Notes: a model not told the origin generated them from the sequence alone. A stretch of 64,000 bases of DNA from Mobiluncus curtisii subsp. curtisii ATCC 35241 (GCF_000146285.1 NZ_GL385912.1:1127368-1191367), one strand, 5' to 3'. Positions 26,715 to 35,890 are shown, counted from the first letter of the stretch. Numbers and translations are program-made.

Positions 26715-27266
26715 TTACTTCAGGAAATCGTCATCAGCGGCGAAGGCACCGAAGTCGGTCTCAGCGGAAACTCGTCCACCGCCAAGGGTTTCTCCGTCGC
26801 GGGTCTTTTGGATATTGCCCAGTCCACAGGCGATACCACGGTTGCCGTTTGTGTTGAACGCATAGAAGGACAGGGATACGCGTGCGTAGCAGCCCGAGTA
26901 CACTTCGGCGCGGTCCAGGATCGGGGCGACGCTCTGATCGACGATCTGCGGAGCGGTCAGGGAGTTGGCGTTGAGGAAGTAGGCGCCCTTGTAGGCTTCG
27001 TCGTCACGCTCAATATCCCCATCGCGCAGCGGCAACTTGAGGGCGGCCTTGTTGGGGCGCTTGCCACCAAACTTGGCCGTTCCGGCGTCGATCGCTGCAT
27101 CCACGGCCTTCTCGATCGCCGCAATCGTGGCAGTATCGGACTTCGGGATAATTAGGGAGACGGAGTACTTCGGTTTGCCTCCCTGGATGGAGTTCGGCTC
27201 CCACACGTGTGCGTAGGATAGGCGAACTTCGCCGGTCACAATACGAGTTGTGTTAGTCGTTGACAT
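26715..27266 (-). CDS. DUF2815 phage protein (likely ssDNA-binding)
   Basis: The 183-aa protein shows the DUF2815 pattern VRLSYAHVWEPN, KYSVSLIIPK, then YFLNANSLTAPQIVDQ and GCYARVSLSFYAFN. Members sit between family A polymerase and DUF2800 in many phages and are thought to bind single-stranded DNA. The acidic C-terminus (AADDDFLK) resembles the partner-binding tail of SSB proteins. ATG 27272 is an alternative start. Confidence 0.82.
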   Translation of the reverse strand: MSTTNTTRIVTGEVRLSYAHVWEPNSIQGGKPKYSVSLIIPKSDTATIAAIEKAVDAAIDAGTAKFGGKRPNKAALKLPLRDGDIERDDEAYKGAYFLNANSLTAPQIVDQSVAPILDRAEVYSGCYARVSLSFYAFNTNGNRGIACGLGNIQKTRDGETLGGGRVSAETDFGAFAADDDFLK

Positions 27267-27287
27267 AATCATTCTTCTTTCTACTAG

Positions 27288-28424
27288 TTACTTGTTTGGT
27301 TGAAAATCGGTGGCTGCACTCACCAGGTCAAGCGCTGGCCGTTTATCGGATGCAAGAACCAACGTGGGTTTGCCTGCAGGTTTGGTCACGAGGTCACCGA
27401 GGATCTCGTTGAAGGCGGGTTTGCCCATGAGGCGTTCCATGGCTGTGAGGGTGATGAGCTTGCGATCCCAGATGTCCCTATATCCAGCCGCCTCAGCCGC
27501 TGCAGCGACATCGGTTTCGGAGGTGTATTTGCGTATCGACCGTCCGGCTACGAGCTTGAACCCCTCAAAGACCACGCCCTGGTTCACCGCTTGGGAGAGC
27601 GCGTATGCTTCGACATCCGCCGCCCAGGTTTTGAGCTGCGGAATCCGGGCCAGCACGTCGGCAATCTCGCTGTCGGACAGTTCTGCTGGCGGGGCGAACT
27701 CCAACCTGGCCAGCGCAAGATTGGCTTCAGCTCGCGCCCGACACGTGGGTGCAATCTTGCAGAACTGACACCACGAGCCCGGACAAAACTCACCCTCGCC
27801 AGCCGCTGCCAGCTCAGCCTTCGGTTTCACTTCCGCTTCGGCCCAGTGCTCGAGTTCAGTGACGGAGATTTCCCAGGTGTCGACGTTGCCCCGACGTGGC
27901 TGGTAGATCGTCACCGCTACGCGCTCGATGTCGTACAGGTCGCCGAAAGTGTGAAGGGCTCCGAGAGCGTAGAGCATCAACTGGGGATTACGCTCAGCCT
28001 CAACCAACACACCTTGCCCGTACTTCAGATCAATAATCTGCAAGGTAGGTTCGGCGATGATCACGCAATCCCCGGTGCCAAAACCTCCCGGAACCACATG
28101 GCTGAAATCCAGGCGCTGCTCGATGAGCACCTGTGGATCCCCACAGGTCTCCCGAGCCAGCGAGATGTGTTCTTGGACGTAGGCGACGTAGTCGTCAGTC
28201 AAGGTTTCCATCTCGTCATCAATCCAAGTTGAGACTGGCCGCTTCGAGCGCTGCTTCAAAGCGCGGCGGAGTTTGTGCTCGGCGAGGGCGTGTGCTGCGG
28301 TGCCTTGCTCGGCAGCCGCAGACGTGGATTCTGGCTCATCGGATTCGAGGCGGGCGGAGGGGGTGCAGTTGAGCCACCGGTGAGCACCAGAAGCTGAGAG
28401 GAGTGCGTGATCAGACGGTGCCAT
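27288..28424 (-). CDS. DUF2800 RecB-like phage nuclease
   Basis: The 378-aa protein starts at ATG 28424 (MAPSDHALLSASGAHRWLNC), behind AAGGAGAT. It is a PD-(D/E)xK nuclease of the RecB/Cas4-like group: GTAAHALAEHKLRRAL, GTGDCVIIAEPTLQIIDLKYGQG with catalytic Asp and Asp-x-Lys, and a Cys cluster (FCPGSWCQFCKIAPTCRA) that likely binds Fe-S or zinc. It pairs with the DUF2815 gene, suggesting a recombination or end-processing role. Confidence 0.85.
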   Translation of the reverse strand: MAPSDHALLSASGAHRWLNCTPSARLESDEPESTSAAAEQGTAAHALAEHKLRRALKQRSKRPVSTWIDDEMETLTDDYVAYVQEHISLARETCGDPQVLIEQRLDFSHVVPGGFGTGDCVIIAEPTLQIIDLKYGQGVLVEAERNPQLMLYALGALHTFGDLYDIERVAVTIYQPRRGNVDTWEISVTELEHWAEAEVKPKAELAAAGEGEFCPGSWCQFCKIAPTCRARAEANLALARLEFAPPAELSDSEIADVLARIPQLKTWAADVEAYALSQAVNQGVVFEGFKLVAGRSIRKYTSETDVAAAAEAAGYRDIWDRKLITLTAMERLMGKPAFNEILGDLVTKPAGKPTLVLASDKRPALDLVSAATDFQPNK

Positions 28425-28824
28425 CAGCAATCTCCTTCGCCCGATCCAGCAGCCACCCGTACTTCGACGGATCCACCGCTGAGAGCTTGTCCGCACCAGC
28501 CTCGACGATCAGCTCACGAACCTTTGCCGTGTGACCTTGCGCTGAGAGCTCGGAAAGAAAAGCACGTACTTCTTCCAACGTCACCGTCGGTTCAGGTTCA
28601 ACCTCTGGCTCGTCCGCAAGTAGTTCTGGCTGGGCGTGCGTGGCTGGGATGGTTCCGAAGGGTTCCTTGATCTGCAGGGCAAGCTCCGGGCGTTCACCAG
28701 GCATTCCTGCGTGGTCTTCGAAGCTCTCCTCAACGATCTGCTGAGCCCGCGCAAGCAAATCGGCGAGCGATCGCATCGTCTGGTTTCCATCACGAATGAA
28801 GGCGTTAATTTCCGGCATCATCAT
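28411..28824 (-). CDS. Phage hypothetical protein (often called rrp5-like)
   Basis: The 137-aa product is helical, with an acidic, Pro-rich middle and a C-terminal module AFLSELSAQGHTAKVRELI...KLSAVDPSKYGWLLDRAKE. That C-terminal pattern recurs in small phage proteins near DUF2800. The common database label (rRNA biogenesis) has no functional support that I know of. It overlaps both neighbours (14 and 4 bases). Confidence 0.6.
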   Translation of the reverse strand: MMMPEINAFIRDGNQTMRSLADLLARAQQIVEESFEDHAGMPGERPELALQIKEPFGTIPATHAQPELLADEPEVEPEPTVTLEEVRAFLSELSAQGHTAKVRELIVEAGADKLSAVDPSKYGWLLDRAKEIADGTV

Positions 28825-29057
28825 TTGGATTCACCCGCCTTGAGAGCATCGGCCAGGGCCATGAGGTCGTCATCGGTGTTTTCGGTGATGTCGATCTGCT
28901 TGACCGAGTCACCGGGAACGAGAATCATGACTTTGCGCGGGGTACCAAGCAGTAGGCGCATGAGCCGTTCACGCAGCGTCACATTCTTGGTGGCGACGAT
29001 TCCGGGGTCGTCAGGGATATGCCGGGCAATATGAAGCTTGAGACTATGTCGAGCCAT
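28821..29057 (-). CDS. Small phage protein, 78 aa
   Basis: The product has a basic N-terminal part (MARHSLKLHIARHI...LRERLMRLLLGTPRK) and an acidic C-terminus (ITENTDDDLMALADAL). No family recognised. It is 5 bases from the regulator gene upstream and overlaps the next gene by 4 bases. Confidence 0.55.
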   Translation of the reverse strand: MARHSLKLHIARHIPDDPGIVATKNVTLRERLMRLLLGTPRKVMILVPGDSVKQIDITENTDDDLMALADALKAGESK

Positions 29058-29062
29058 CGGGC

Positions 29063-29752
29063 TTACCTTTCTTCCTCATTTGTGGGAGCAGCCCGGTTGG
29101 CTTCTCCCTTCACCCCACTGCCGACACCGCTCGAAGTGTTAAATCGGGCCTCCTCAACCGCCTGCCGGATCAGCGGTTTTACCTCTGCCACCAGCTGCGA
29201 TACCCGAGCACGGGTCAACCCCATATCGCGCGCCACCTGCGCCTGATTGAGCTTGTCGGTTGCAAGCAGACGCGTCATCACCTCACGATGCTGAGGATCC
29301 AAACCAGCGATAATGTCACGCATCACCTCGAGATCACAAGCACGCTCGACACTATCCTCGCGTTCGATGACCTGGTCTTCAGCGCTGATACCCGGTGAAG
29401 CAGGGTCAAGATCGATCTCGAGCATCTGCTCATACGAAAACGGCTTGTTATTCGGGACGCGGCATCCACGTCGAGGACCGCACCCAGCCCCACACGTACA
29501 TTTCTTCTTACCCTTGCCGCGATCGGCGCGAACCGCCTGATGCGTGGCCGCTTCTTCTGCGTTCCACAACTCGTCCAGAATCTTCTGCGGTGTGCAGGGC
29601 TTAACCTGGTCGAGCGGAACACCAGTAGCGGCGGCGCGTTGCTGCCGGTGGGTTGCGATCATGAGAGCGAACTCGCCAGGGTCAATGTCGAAAGTGTCAG
29701 TGATGGACTGATTCTTGTTGTTGTCTGCTTCGTGCTTGAAGGTGACCTTCAT
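29063..29752 (-). CDS. Sigma-70-region-4-like phage regulator
   Basis: The 229-aa protein leads the early block. It has a small Cys/Gly patch (CTCGAGCGPRRGC) and a C-terminal sigma-region-4 helix-turn-helix (LDPQHREVMTRLLATDKLNQAQVARDMGLTRARVSQ, given here in outline). The last 30 codons overlap copy 3 of the dispersed ACTGCCGAC motif, read as FNTSSGVGSG. It may direct early transcription. GGAG precedes the ATG. Confidence 0.7.
   Translation of the reverse strand: MKVTFKHEADNNKNQSITDTFDIDPGEFALMIATHRQQRAAATGVPLDQVKPCTPQKILDELWNAEEAATHQAVRADRGKGKKKCTCGAGCGPRRGCRVPNNKPFSYEQMLEIDLDPASPGISAEDQVIEREDSVERACDLEVMRDIIAGLDPQHREVMTRLLATDKLNQAQVARDMGLTRARVSQLVAEVKPLIRQAVEEARFNTSSGVGSGVKGEANRAAPTNEEER
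29109..29144. repeat. Dispersed phage motif, copy 3 (coding)
   Basis: CACCCCACTGCCGACACCGC is followed by TCGAAGTGTTAAAT. Unlike copies 1 and 2, it lies inside a reading frame, the C-terminus of the sigma-like protein. Confidence 0.65.
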
Positions 29753-30103
29753 CGAAGGATCTCCATTTCTCCGGGAATCCCGGTGATTTGGAGACCTGAT
29801 CTGTTTGGCTCAGATCACTGGTGAGAACTACTTGGAAGACGACAAAGGCGAGCCACCCCACCCGCCCCTCAGCAAAGAGGTTTGGGTGAGGTGACCCGCC
29901 GAGCGCTCCCAGAGCAGGTCTCACTAGTGGTTCATTTGTCTACAACCACAGCCAGCACTCGCTGTGGAGGTCGCTCATCCGCCAGATGAGCTCCCGAACA
30001 ATCACGCTCAGGCTTCGGAGAACGTCAGTGCCGATGGCCACCAGCACTTCCGCCTCCACCCACCCGGCCCGAACTGTGTCGAAACCGAGTGGGCTGTGTA
30101 CGG
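29753..30103. other. Non-coding leader with inverted repeats
   Basis: There is no supported gene. Upstream of the sigma-like gene lie two hairpins: CCGGGAATCCCGG at 29771-29783, and GATCTG (29798-29803) with CAGATC (29811-29816). The minus-strand early promoter should be here, but I see no convincing -35/-10 pair; TAGACA near 29940 is only a weak candidate. Confidence 0.45.
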
Positions 30104-30247
30104 CTACTTGCTGCGCTTAGATGGCTTGGTCTGCGCCAACGCTGACGCGGCAACAGACTTCGAGTCCTTGCCATAACGGCCATCGGTCAGAATCTTCGAC
30201 GCCTTGGACACCACCTTCGCAGACGTCTGCTTACGGTTCCTTCCCAT
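30104..30247 (-). CDS. Small basic phage protein, 47 aa
   Basis: The ATG at 30247 (MGRNRKQTSAKVVSKASKIL) has a near-perfect GGAGGTGA 5 bases upstream, which decides this start over the longer frame to 30376. The product is Lys/Ser/Ala-rich and ends ALAQTKPSKRSK. Short proteins with alternating Lys, Ala and Ser like this are common at phage early ends and in mobile elements; function unknown. Confidence 0.65.
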   Translation of the reverse strand: MGRNRKQTSAKVVSKASKILTDGRYGKDSKSVAASALAQTKPSKRSK

Positions 30248-30399
30248 GTGTTTCACCTCCTTCGCCACGATCAGGGCACCCACCACCAGTTGGTGCGTGT
30301 TCATGAGCGTTCGCGCGAGTCGGCGTGCGATAATGAGATGACAGTTGTTCGTCTCGTCGGCTCGTGTTTTGCTCACATACTCATCAAACGCTGTGGTTT

Positions 30400-30459
30400 T
30401 GGGACTTCAGATCGTTGAGGGAAGCAAAAACTGGGACTTCTGGGACTAGTTTTGGGACT
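30400..30459 (+). promoter_or_regulatory. Four TGGGACT repeats upstream of the defence operon
   Basis: TGGGACT occurs at 30400, 30432, 30441 and 30453, all in the same direction, within the 85 bases before the first gene of the operon. The pattern suggests an operator for a DNA-binding protein, perhaps one of the two small proteins encoded first in the operon. No strong promoter hexamers are evident beside it. Confidence 0.5.
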
Positions 30460-30482
30460 CGGCATAGAGGAGCGTGACGCAT

Positions 30483-31340
30483 ATGGGTTTGCCCGAGTTT
30501 TGTCGCGCTGTTTACAAGCGGAAGAGTCCCATCACTAACCAGGCAAAATTCGTCCAAGCCGTATTCCAACACGCTGGCAGTGCAGAGCGGTTAGACGACG
30601 AGTACGCACGCAAGATCTTTACCGGGGCAAAACCGATCTCCGAACCGCAATACGAGTCATTTCCTACACAGGTGAGCAAGAAATCGTTGCATGATTTCCT
30701 TCTTGCCCACCTGAGGCCCCTCCCAAGCACGAAGCGCACGTTGGATGATCGTTGCCAAGAAGTCGGCAAAGATGCCGGACTGCCCTCAACCCTCACTATC
30801 GAACCAGAAGCATTCATTTGGGCACTCACAGATTGGTTCGACGCGATCATCCATGACCCAGACCATTGCGATGTCCTTGAACACTGCTACCGACTTCGCC
30901 TTGAAGACCAGGAACCAGAAGAAATAAACCCCGCGCCGCAGCCGCTCTATCAAGGAGATCGCGTCGACGTGACGCAACCGCCCGCACTGCAAAAACACAA
31001 GCCAGGATTTTGGGTCGAGTTCACTCACACATGGACACTGCGCAACGTTGGCAGCATCGACTGGACCAGTCGGACACTCATCTGTACGAATCCAACAGAC
31101 CCGCGACTACGACCCGTCGGCACCACACAGATCGCCATTCCTGACAGCCCACCGGCGACAGCGAAGTTCATCAAGATTTCTTGCACGTTTCGGGCGCAAG
31201 GCTATGAAGGTGCTGCCTCAAGCCACTGGGAAATGCGCAACCAGGAAGGCGAGAACTGCTTCCCTCAAGCGACTACAACATTCAATGTCAATGCCACAGT
31301 TATTAACCCGGATCTTCACGCGATAAGGCAGGAACGATGA
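30483..31340 (+). CDS. NBR1-Ig-like domain protein with helical N-terminus; first gene of the defence operon
   Basis: The 285-aa protein starts at ATG 30483, 8 bases after GAGGAG. Residues 1-75 are a helical domain (FCRAVYKRKSPITNQAKFVQ, then DDEYARKIFTGAKPIS) that could bind DNA or protein. Residues 85-140 are a second helical piece. Residues 175-272 match the NBR1-type immunoglobulin-like fold: FTHTWTLRNVGSIDW, TLICTNP, ASSHWEMRNQEGENCF. Eukaryotic NBR1 domains bind proteins in autophagy; bacterial members are mostly unstudied. It overlaps the HTH gene by 4 bases. Role in defence is inferred from the operon. Confidence 0.72.
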   Translation: MGLPEFCRAVYKRKSPITNQAKFVQAVFQHAGSAERLDDEYARKIFTGAKPISEPQYESFPTQVSKKSLHDFLLAHLRPLPSTKRTLDDRCQEVGKDAGLPSTLTIEPEAFIWALTDWFDAIIHDPDHCDVLEHCYRLRLEDQEPEEINPAPQPLYQGDRVDVTQPPALQKHKPGFWVEFTHTWTLRNVGSIDWTSRTLICTNPTDPRLRPVGTTQIAIPDSPPATAKFIKISCTFRAQGYEGAASSHWEMRNQEGENCFPQATTTFNVNATVINPDLHAIRQER

Positions 31341-31567
31341 GCGAAGCTGAATTAGAAAACTGGGTCACCATGAAAGAAGCGCAAGCCCACCTCGGGGTGC
31401 GCCGGGAAACCATCACGAAATGGATAACAACCCATAATCTCCCTGCCTATAAAGTCGGCAGGGTCTGGAAGTTCAAACTCTCAGAAATCGACGAATGGGT
31501 CCGCACCGGTCAAGCCGCAGAAGAACCACATCCCAACAACCCTCACGAGCCTAAGGAGGAACGCTAA
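31337..31567 (+). CDS. Excisionase-family (MerR-like) DNA-binding protein
   Basis: The 76-aa protein carries a winged helix-turn-helix of the excisionase/MerR type: TMKEAQAHLGVRRETITKWI, then the wing LPAYKVGRVWKFKLSEIDEWV. It overlaps the preceding gene by 4 bases, and its TAA shares a base with the ATG of mod. Such proteins regulate neighbouring restriction or mobile genes. With no integrase nearby, a regulator of the operon is more likely than a true excisionase. Confidence 0.85.
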   Translation: MSEAELENWVTMKEAQAHLGVRRETITKWITTHNLPAYKVGRVWKFKLSEIDEWVRTGQAAEEPHPNNPHEPKEER

Positions 31568-33204
31568 TGCCAGAACTGAACTGGGTCGGCAAAGACAAGG
31601 TGATCACCCACCACCTCGACGTTCCCTACCGCGTCCTCGACCGCCAATACTCATATGACGAGCACGGCCAACACGATGGGGACAACGGCTCACAGAACAT
31701 GATTATTCATGGTGACAACCTCGAAGCCCTCAAAGCTCTACTACCAAAGTACGAAGGCAAGGTTGACTGCATTTATATCGATCCTCCCTATAACACAGGC
31801 AACGAAGGCTGGATCTACAACGACGCCGTCAACGACCCACGAATCAAGAAATGGCTTGGCGAAGTCGTCGGCAAAGAAGGCGAAGACCTCTCCCGCCATG
31901 ACAAATGGCTATGCATGATGTACCCACGGCTAAGACTTCTCCATCGCCTGCTAGCCAGAAACGGATTGATTGCTGTCTCGATAAGTGACACAGAGCTGTC
32001 CAACCTAGGCTGCATCATGGACGAAATCTTTGGCCCTGCAAACCGACTTGCTTGTGCGCCAGTGCGCTCTGAACCAAGTGGAGGGAAAGATAAAACGGCC
32101 CTGCGAACAGGGCACGAATACATTTTGTTCTACACCAAGGGTGACCAATCAAGTCTTGTCAAAGAAGAGAAGACAACTGGGAAGCTTGACCTCAAGGACA
32201 GCAAGGGCCCGTATCGAAAAGGGCGTGAGTTACGAAAGTGGGGTGCAACTTCCGACCGATCAGATCGACCGACGTTGTGGTTCCCCATTACTGCACCCAA
32301 TGGTGGAGAAGTATTCCCAATCAAGAATGACGGGTCTGACGGCTACTGGCGTTGGAGTCCTGCTCACGCAGGTATGTCAGAGTTATTGGACAATCCTGAG
32401 GCTGCTCACTGGGAGAAAACATCATACGACCCAGGGGTTGTTGTAGATGGAGAGACTGAGCGCTGGGTTCCATACGAGAAAATTCGTGACGTAAAAAAAT
32501 CATTCGGATGGAATACGTGGCTCGATGGCTATGGAACTAACGCCGACGCGACTGCAGTAATCAAGGCAATCTTTGGAAACAAGAAATTCGACACCCCGAA
32601 ACCACTATCACTAATCGAATGGATTATCGCCCTGCATGGCAACACAGACGGCATCGTCTTAGACTCATTCGCAGGCTCAGGAACGACCGCACACGCCGTG
32701 CTTAATTCAAATATGTACGACGACGCAGATAGAAAATTCATCCTCGTAGAGCTCAGCGACTACGCAGAATCAATCACGGCAGAGCGGGTCAAACGAGTGA
32801 TCGACGGATACCGCACCGATAAGGATGAAGTGCCCGGAACAGGAGGGTCATTCTCTTTCTACGAGTTAGGCGCGCCACTACTTCTCGCAGGTGACTTGAA
32901 CCCAGAGGTGCCTCTTGAGCGGGTTCGTGAGTATGTGTGGTTCACCGAGACGGGGCAGCCGTTCTCGAATCCGCCCAGTGCCCATCCGTATTTCTTAGGA
33001 CGGCATGAGGATGCATCGTTGTTTTTCGTATATGAGCCGGATCGGGCAACGGTTTTGGATCGTGACTATCTGGCTTCGATCCCTCCTGAGTGTGCGGCTA
33101 GTTCGTATGTGATTTATGCCGACACGTGTTTGTTGTCGGATGAGGAGCTGCGCTCTCTGAATATCACGTTCAAGAAGATCCCTCGGGATATCACCCGTCT
33201 CTAA
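31567..33204 (+). CDS. mod: Type III restriction-modification methyltransferase (Mod)
   Basis: The 545-aa enzyme methylates adenine N6 and supplies DNA recognition for the type III complex. It has DPPYNTG (residues 72-78) before FAGSGTT (368-374), the beta-class order typical of Mod. The central 150-350 region is the likely target-recognition domain. The C-terminal 110 residues probably contact Res. Start is fixed by the TAATG overlap with the upstream gene, with AAGGAGG just before. Confidence 0.92.
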   Translation: MPELNWVGKDKVITHHLDVPYRVLDRQYSYDEHGQHDGDNGSQNMIIHGDNLEALKALLPKYEGKVDCIYIDPPYNTGNEGWIYNDAVNDPRIKKWLGEVVGKEGEDLSRHDKWLCMMYPRLRLLHRLLARNGLIAVSISDTELSNLGCIMDEIFGPANRLACAPVRSEPSGGKDKTALRTGHEYILFYTKGDQSSLVKEEKTTGKLDLKDSKGPYRKGRELRKWGATSDRSDRPTLWFPITAPNGGEVFPIKNDGSDGYWRWSPAHAGMSELLDNPEAAHWEKTSYDPGVVVDGETERWVPYEKIRDVKKSFGWNTWLDGYGTNADATAVIKAIFGNKKFDTPKPLSLIEWIIALHGNTDGIVLDSFAGSGTTAHAVLNSNMYDDADRKFILVELSDYAESITAERVKRVIDGYRTDKDEVPGTGGSFSFYELGAPLLLAGDLNPEVPLERVREYVWFTETGQPFSNPPSAHPYFLGRHEDASLFFVYEPDRATVLDRDYLASIPPECAASSYVIYADTCLLSDEELRSLNITFKKIPRDITRL

Positions 33205-33216
33205 GGAGTGTTGGTT

Positions 33217-35859
33217 ATGGAGTTGAAGAAGTATCAAAACCGGGTGATCGCCGATCTAGAGGATTACCTCACCCAGCTCAACGAGCAGCCTACGCTGAGC
33301 GATGCTTTTAAGGTGTTTTGGGAGTCTCGCCAGATTGAGGTTGGCACCCCGCAGATGCCGGGCTACCAGAATGTGATCGATGGTGTTCCGCACGTGTGTT
33401 ACAAGGTTCCAACTGGCGGTGGGAAGACGTTTTTGGCGTGTGCGTCGGTGAAGCCGATATTTGAGGCTTTGCCGCCGACGCGGAAACAGGCTGTGGTGTG
33501 GCTGGTGCCGTCGGATTCGATTTTGACGCAAACCTTGGCGGCGTTGAAGAATCCGGCCCATCCGTATCGGCAGAAGTTGAACGCTGATTTTGGTGGCCGT
33601 GTTGAGGTGTATTCGAAAGAAGAGCTGCTAGCTGGGCAGAATTTCAGCCCGTCGACCGTGGCTGAGCAGCTGTCAGTGATGGTGCTCTCGTATGATTCGT
33701 TCCGCTCACGAACAAAGGACGGACGCAAGGCATACCAAGCTAATGGGAATCTCGCCTCGTTCGCGACCGCGTTTGGTGCCCCGGAGCAACCGATCGAGAA
33801 CGCGGATGAAACAGCACTGTTCCAGGTGATTAACCAGTTGAATCCCGTCGTTATCGTGGATGAGTCGCATCACGCGACGAGCTCGTTGAGTCTGGAGATG
33901 CTCACGAATTTCAACCCTGCATTCATTCTTGATCTAACCGCAACCCCGAAGCGGCAAGCGAACGTGATCTCGTATGTGGATGCGCTCTCACTTAAGAACG
34001 AGAGCATGGTCAAACTTCCGGTCATCGCATACAACCGGGCGTCACAAAAGGATGTCGTTACGGACGCGATCGACCTGCGCCGTTCACTAGAAATCGCTGC
34101 TACACAGCAGTATGAGAATGGTGGCGCTTATATTCGCCCAATCGTGTTGTTTCAGGCTCAGCCAAAGACGAGCGAGGACGCTACATCGTTTGAGCGGCTG
34201 CGTGACAAGCTCGTCAAGGCGGGTATTCCTGCCGAGCAGATCGCGATCAAGACCGCCGACGTAAACGAGCTTAAAGGCGTTGACCTGCTCAGCAAGGAGT
34301 GCCCGATCAGGTTCATCATCACCGTGAACGCGTTGAAGGAGGGCTGGGACTGCCCCTTCGCCTACATTCTGGCGTCGTTGGCGAACAAGACCAGCCAGGT
34401 CGATGTTGAGCAGATCCTTGGCCGTGTTTTGCGCCAACCCCACGCCAGGAAGCAGCCGAACACGTTGTTAAACATGAGCTACGTGCTGACCTCTTCAAAC
34501 GATTTCGGGACCACGCTCAATCAGATCGTTGCGGGGCTCAACAGTGCCGGATTCTCCAAGCGTGACTTCCGCGCAGCCGATCAAGTCGCTTTCGACTTCA
34601 CTGGCACGAACCAGCCAAGCAAACCCGCCCCAACGTCCCCAGTCCCAGGGGAAGATATGGACGTTGAAGAGTTCCTGGAGTTCAATGAAGAACAGGTTGC
34701 AGCTGATTTAGATGCGCGAGAAGAATCCGCTAGTTCACCAGAGCCTTCGGCGGATCCGACGGTTGCTTCGATGATCGAGCAGGCGGCTCAGCAGGGTGCG
34801 GACTATGAGCAGGAGGCCGAAGAAGCCGCACAGATGGGTGAGGGCTTCGTGCCTTCAGATTTGGAGGATGCTGTGGACACGAGCTTCGTCAACCACGAAT
34901 TCGCTGACGAGATCGAAACCCTTCGCCTTCCCCAATTCGTCATCCAAGAACCCGGATCAGCATTGTTCCCGACCGCTCATGAGGGATACAACGAACTTAA
35001 GCACGAGGCACTAGCCGGTGACTTTGACTTAAAGACGAAAGACATCGACATTGACCTGTCGACGGCAGACGAGCAGATGTACAAGATCGACGTGCGAAAA
35101 GACTCCGAGGTTCCTAAAGCCTTCCGGATGTCGAGTACCGATCAGAAATTCATGCGCGAACACTTCTCGAAACTGAGCGTCGAAGGACAAAAGCGCAACA
35201 CGGCAATCGCCATCTACGATCGGATCAAACCGATCAATTCGATCACTGACTCTGACTTGCGCGCATACATTGTGCGGATGGTTGAGGCCTTCGGCACCGA
35301 GCAGCTGTTGACCTATCAAGAGCACCCGCATGCGGTAGCAAGCAAGGTCAAACAGAAAATTGACGGCCTTTTGGAAGCGCACAAAGTCAAGAGATTCTAT
35401 GAGGATATCGAGACCCGCCGCGTTGATGTTCAAGCGTTATACGCGTTTCCGAAAGCGATCCAGCCCATTCATGCCTCCTCCCTGATTGGTGGCTCCCTGT
35501 ATGAGGCCGAAGACAAGATGAACGGCTTTGAGCTCGAACTCGCTGGTCGCTTCTCCGGCATGAACAATGTTCGCTGGTGGCACCGGATCATTGAACGCAA
35601 GGGCTTTTGCCTCAACGGTCCGTTCAACCACTACCCAGATTTCGTCGTGATGACCGCTAGCGGCACCATCGTGGTTGTCGAGTCCAAGGGCGAGCATTTG
35701 AAGAACGACGATTCTAACCGCAAGATCAGGCTCGGCCGGGCGTGGGCGAACATGTCTGGCAATGACTACCGCTACTACATGGTCTTCGAAGATGGCGTCA
35801 CTCCGCCTGACGGGGCGGTCACTTTGTCGGAGCTCGTACGTATCCTCGAAAAGCTGTAG
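33217..35859 (+). CDS. res: Type III restriction enzyme helicase/nuclease (Res)
   Basis: The 880-aa protein starts at ATG 33217 after AAGGAG, 12 bases after mod. Superfamily 2 motifs: PTGGGKT (65-71), DESHH (215-219), LTATPKR, NALKEGWDCP and QILGRVLRQP. The C-terminal PD-(D/E)xK nuclease appears intact (Pro807-Asp808, then Glu822-x-Lys824 in VVVESKGEH). An acidic insert of about 90 residues lies between helicase and nuclease. With Mod it should cut DNA with unmodified sites. Confidence 0.92.
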   Translation: MELKKYQNRVIADLEDYLTQLNEQPTLSDAFKVFWESRQIEVGTPQMPGYQNVIDGVPHVCYKVPTGGGKTFLACASVKPIFEALPPTRKQAVVWLVPSDSILTQTLAALKNPAHPYRQKLNADFGGRVEVYSKEELLAGQNFSPSTVAEQLSVMVLSYDSFRSRTKDGRKAYQANGNLASFATAFGAPEQPIENADETALFQVINQLNPVVIVDESHHATSSLSLEMLTNFNPAFILDLTATPKRQANVISYVDALSLKNESMVKLPVIAYNRASQKDVVTDAIDLRRSLEIAATQQYENGGAYIRPIVLFQAQPKTSEDATSFERLRDKLVKAGIPAEQIAIKTADVNELKGVDLLSKECPIRFIITVNALKEGWDCPFAYILASLANKTSQVDVEQILGRVLRQPHARKQPNTLLNMSYVLTSSNDFGTTLNQIVAGLNSAGFSKRDFRAADQVAFDFTGTNQPSKPAPTSPVPGEDMDVEEFLEFNEEQVAADLDAREESASSPEPSADPTVASMIEQAAQQGADYEQEAEEAAQMGEGFVPSDLEDAVDTSFVNHEFADEIETLRLPQFVIQEPGSALFPTAHEGYNELKHEALAGDFDLKTKDIDIDLSTADEQMYKIDVRKDSEVPKAFRMSSTDQKFMREHFSKLSVEGQKRNTAIAIYDRIKPINSITDSDLRAYIVRMVEAFGTEQLLTYQEHPHAVASKVKQKIDGLLEAHKVKRFYEDIETRRVDVQALYAFPKAIQPIHASSLIGGSLYEAEDKMNGFELELAGRFSGMNNVRWWHRIIERKGFCLNGPFNHYPDFVVMTASGTIVVVESKGEHLKNDDSNRKIRLGRAWANMSGNDYRYYMVFEDGVTPPDGAVTLSELVRILEKL

Positions 35860-35890
35860 GCGGGAAGGACACCTCTTGGGAGAAGACGAG

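Noticed and set aside
31337-31567. True phage excisionase
   Set aside because: No integrase is nearby, and the gene is fused by overlaps into a restriction operon, so a regulator is the simpler reading.
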